Part shown: one piece after another, positions 62,457 to 64,000 of the stretch
Layout of the letters: each line of letters starts with the position of its first letter
Position numbering within the stretch: the stretch's first letter is position 1
NCBI RefSeq assembly: GCF_008704855.1
Contig: NZ_CP023691.1
Span: forward strand, 7,254,001 to 7,318,000
Origin: Streptomyces platensis
Lineage (GTDB): Bacteria > Actinomycetota > Actinomycetes > Streptomycetales > Streptomycetaceae
Direction of reading: 5' to 3'
DNA length: 64,000 nucleotides
The notes under the pieces: generated by a model
What the model saw: the letters and a program-made list of their open reading frames with translations, nothing else
Told to the model about the DNA's origin: nothing
Databases searched by the model: none
Made by a program: the position numbers and the translations under genes

Positions 62457-62478
62457 AGCCACCGGACGGCCGGTGGCT
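62457..62478 (-). promoter_or_regulatory. Attenuator-like hairpin in the exporter leader
   Basis: AGCCACCGG and CCGGTGGCT form a perfect nine-base stem with a four-base loop. On the minus strand the stop codon of the nine-codon leader overlaps its first arm by two bases. It may be a terminator or attenuator stem, though no long U run follows. Confidence 0.55.
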
Positions 62479-62506
62479 AGCGTCTTGATGCCTCGGGGCT
62501 GGACAT
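62477..62506 (-). CDS. Nine-codon leader peptide of the exporter gene
   Basis: ATG followed by eight sense codons and TAG encodes MSSPEASRR. A TAGTCT -10-like box (62513-62518, minus strand) ends six bases before the ATG, so the mRNA should begin at the start codon and need no ribosome site. The frame ends inside the first arm of a hairpin, as in ribosome-mediated attenuation of antibiotic-resistance genes. It is too short for sequence similarity to help. Confidence 0.55.
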   Translation of the reverse strand: MSSPEASRR

Positions 62507-62512
62507 GCGGGC

Positions 62513-62518
62513 AGACTA
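62513..62518 (-). promoter_or_regulatory. Probable -10 box of the exporter transcript
   Basis: TAGTCT on the minus strand matches TAnnnT. TGGACG lies 17 bases upstream as a weak -35. The position predicts a transcript starting at the leader-peptide ATG. Confidence 0.5.
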
Positions 62519-62568
62519 ATCGAGCCGGCCGGCCCCGTCCACGCAATTTAGCGGCGGCGGTCGGCGGC

Positions 62569-62597
62569 GGCGGTCGGCGGCGACTCCGCCGACCGCC
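62569..62597. terminator. Terminator after the AAA ATPase gene
   Basis: GGCGGTCGGCGG and CCGCCGACCGCC form a perfect 12-base stem with a five-base loop, 12 bases after the ATPase stop. A second partial copy of GGCGGCGGTC precedes it. Confidence 0.85.
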
Positions 62598-62609
62598 TCG
62601 CCCTGTCGC

Positions 62610-64000
62610 TCAGCCGCGGGGTATCAGTGCGAAGACCTCGATCCAGAAGCGCTGGACCTCGCTCGACGCCCCCACGAGGTAGGTGGAACGCAGCTTCGGC
62701 GGGAGCAGGGCCACCAGCCGGGCCACCGCCGCCTGATGCTGCTTCAGCTGCGACAACTCCGCGTTGGCCAGGACCTGGTGGACCAGATCGCTGTCGTTCG
62801 AGCCCTCGCTCGACGCACGCGCCGCCGTCCGCAGCCGCGTCTCCCAGGCGTCGACCTCCTGGGCCAGCTCGCGCAGGCCGGTGACCGGGCGGTTGCTGAG
62901 CCGGTCGAGGAGGGCGGTCAGCGACACCGGGGCGTATTCACCGTCACCGAGATAGACGGTGCCCATCTCCAGCGGCAGTCCGCGCTGGTGGAGTTTGATC
63001 AGCCGCTCCAGGGTGCGCTTGGTGATCCAGGCCCGGCCGTCCTCGTCGATGTCGTGCTTCCACCACTCCAGGACCGTCTCGGCGACGGCACCGTACTTCG
63101 CGATCAGCCACTCGTTGGCCGGGATGTCGCCCGGCTCGACGGTCAGCGAGACAGTGAAGCGGGTCGCCTGCGCGATGTTGTTCCGGGCGACCAGAAGCTT
63201 GCGGCCCAGGTGATACGGCGGGTTCTGCACCGCGATCTGCGCCCGCAGATTCTCGATCCGGCGGCCCGCCAGGGACCACTCCTGAGTGATCTCCATCAGC
63301 TTGGCGAACGCTGCCTTGTCCTTGGGGCGGTTGTACTCGTCCCACACGATCGCCTTCGGCTCCGGACCCAGGAACGATCCGGCCAGGAGGTTGTCCAGGG
63401 AGCCGTCGGTGGTCGGGATCGGTGCGCAGAGGTCTTCGACATTGGTCACCGGCATCGAGAAATACAGCGGCGCGCGCCCGTCGAGGCCCTCGCGGACGGT
63501 CTCGCGGACCAGCTCCGTCTTGCCGCACCCGGGCGGCCCCTGCAACAGCACCGACCAGCGGTTACGCAGTGCCGCACGCACCACGGCCCGTACCGGATCG
63601 GGGAGGGTGGCGGGGTTGGCGGCGCCCACCGCCGCCGCGATCCGGTCCAGCACCTCGGTCGTACGGTCCTTGCCCGGCCTGCCGTTGTCCTTCTGCTCGG
63701 CCAGCCGCAGCCGCTCGCCTTTGACCAGCGGCAGCCCCCAGCGCAGCGGGAAGCCCTCCCGGGCGTTGGCCAGGATGTGGTCGAGGGTGCGCGGGGAGAG
63801 CAGCTCGCGCAGGGCCGGGGCGAGGGTGGCCCAGAGGGTGAAGACCTCGCGCAGATTCCAGTCGCGGTACTTCGCCGCGAGCTGCTGCCGCCAGGACGTG
63901 TCGTTGGCGGTGATCCGGATCGTCACCATGCGGTCCAGGACGGCCAGATCGCTGCGCCGGGCCGCCGTCTCCGCCAGCGATTCGTTGTCCGTCAGGAAGA
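62610..64000 (-). CDS. MoxR-like AAA+ ATPase, N terminus outside the window
   Basis: The frame is open to the right edge, so at least 463 residues are encoded here and the beginning is missing. An ATG at 63929 is internal to a continuous coding frame (FLTDNESLAETAARRSDLAV precedes it with normal codon bias). The ATPase core has Walker A GPPGCGKTELVRE, Walker B IVWDEYNR with Asp-Glu, a sensor-1-like region LLVARNNIAQATRF and a lid domain (RTLERLIKLHQRG). It resembles MoxR/dynein-related ATPases that act with VWA-domain partners; none is visible in the window. Confidence 0.88.
   Translation of the reverse strand, partial: FLTDNESLAETAARRSDLAVLDRMVTIRITANDTSWRQQLAAKYRDWNLREVFTLWATLAPALRELLSPRTLDHILANAREGFPLRWGLPLVKGERLRLAEQKDNGRPGKDRTTEVLDRIAAAVGAANPATLPDPVRAVVRAALRNRWSVLLQGPPGCGKTELVRETVREGLDGRAPLYFSMPVTNVEDLCAPIPTTDGSLDNLLAGSFLGPEPKAIVWDEYNRPKDKAAFAKLMEITQEWSLAGRRIENLRAQIAVQNPPYHLGRKLLVARNNIAQATRFTVSLTVEPGDIPANEWLIAKYGAVAETVLEWWKHDIDEDGRAWITKRTLERLIKLHQRGLPLEMGTVYLGDGEYAPVSLTALLDRLSNRPVTGLRELAQEVDAWETRLRTAARASSEGSNDSDLVHQVLANAELSQLKQHQAAVARLVALLPPKLRSTYLVGASSEVQRFWIEVFALIPRG

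Overview
The window is about 70% G+C, with GC-rich third codon positions, frequent GTG starts and short GGAGG-type ribosome sites. It carries two SsgA-like sporulation proteins, many secreted proteins and several TetR, MarR, MerR and DeoR regulators. This points to a chromosomal segment of Streptomyces or a close sporulating relative. I saw no tRNA, rRNA, CRISPR array, insertion sequence, phage gene or replication origin. The two edge genes run off the window.

1-9300: the minus strand carries methylmalonyl-CoA mutase (mutA and the N-terminal half of mutB), a DnaJC28-like protein, and a response regulator, sensor kinase and GerMN lipoprotein joined by 4-base overlaps. A secreted DUF4185 protein and a polysaccharide deacetylase lie on the plus strand. 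8870-13080: two SsgA-like paralogues flank a two-gene membrane PH-domain operon and its divergent TetR regulator, which share a palindrome-rich control region. 13400-20600: a secreted BNR-repeat protein, MarR, FUSC and TetR genes, a small secreted cysteine protein, and a TetR/SDR divergent pair with unusual short tandem repeats between them. 20600-25300: a sugar catabolic block (DeoR regulator, class II ketose-bisphosphate aldolase, SIS isomerase, divergent sugar/proton symporter). 25300-31800: YciI, amidase, endonuclease V, an enoyl-reductase-like enzyme, an MFS carrier and an MmcQ/YjbR protein.

31900-38900 is a fatty-acid or acyl-CoA degradation operon: CoA-transferase, acyl-CoA dehydrogenase, thiolase, FadB-type fusion, with a convergent MerR gene. 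39200-44300: amino-acid permease, macro-domain protein, CPBP membrane protease and an overlapping NarL-type two-component pair. 44400-56900 is rich in secreted hydrolases (sphingomyelinase-like, M1, S15 and M14 peptidases, D,D-carboxypeptidase), with an MpaB-like oxygenase, a BCCT carrier and an unrecognised two-gene unit (72-residue peptide plus 562-residue repeat protein). 57000-64000: D-amino-acid-oxidase-like enzyme, second FUSC protein, DUF2267 protein, chloramphenicol-exporter-like MFS protein with a leader peptide, and a MoxR-like AAA ATPase cut by the right edge.

The most interesting signals are regulatory. Two exact matches and one 8-of-9 match to the actinobacterial DNA-damage promoter (TTGTCRGTG-N8-TAnnnT) stand before the MmcQ, macro-domain and amidase genes. 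A leaderless nine-codon leader ending inside a hairpin precedes the exporter. The 72-aa/562-aa pair is the best candidate for an undescribed protein system.
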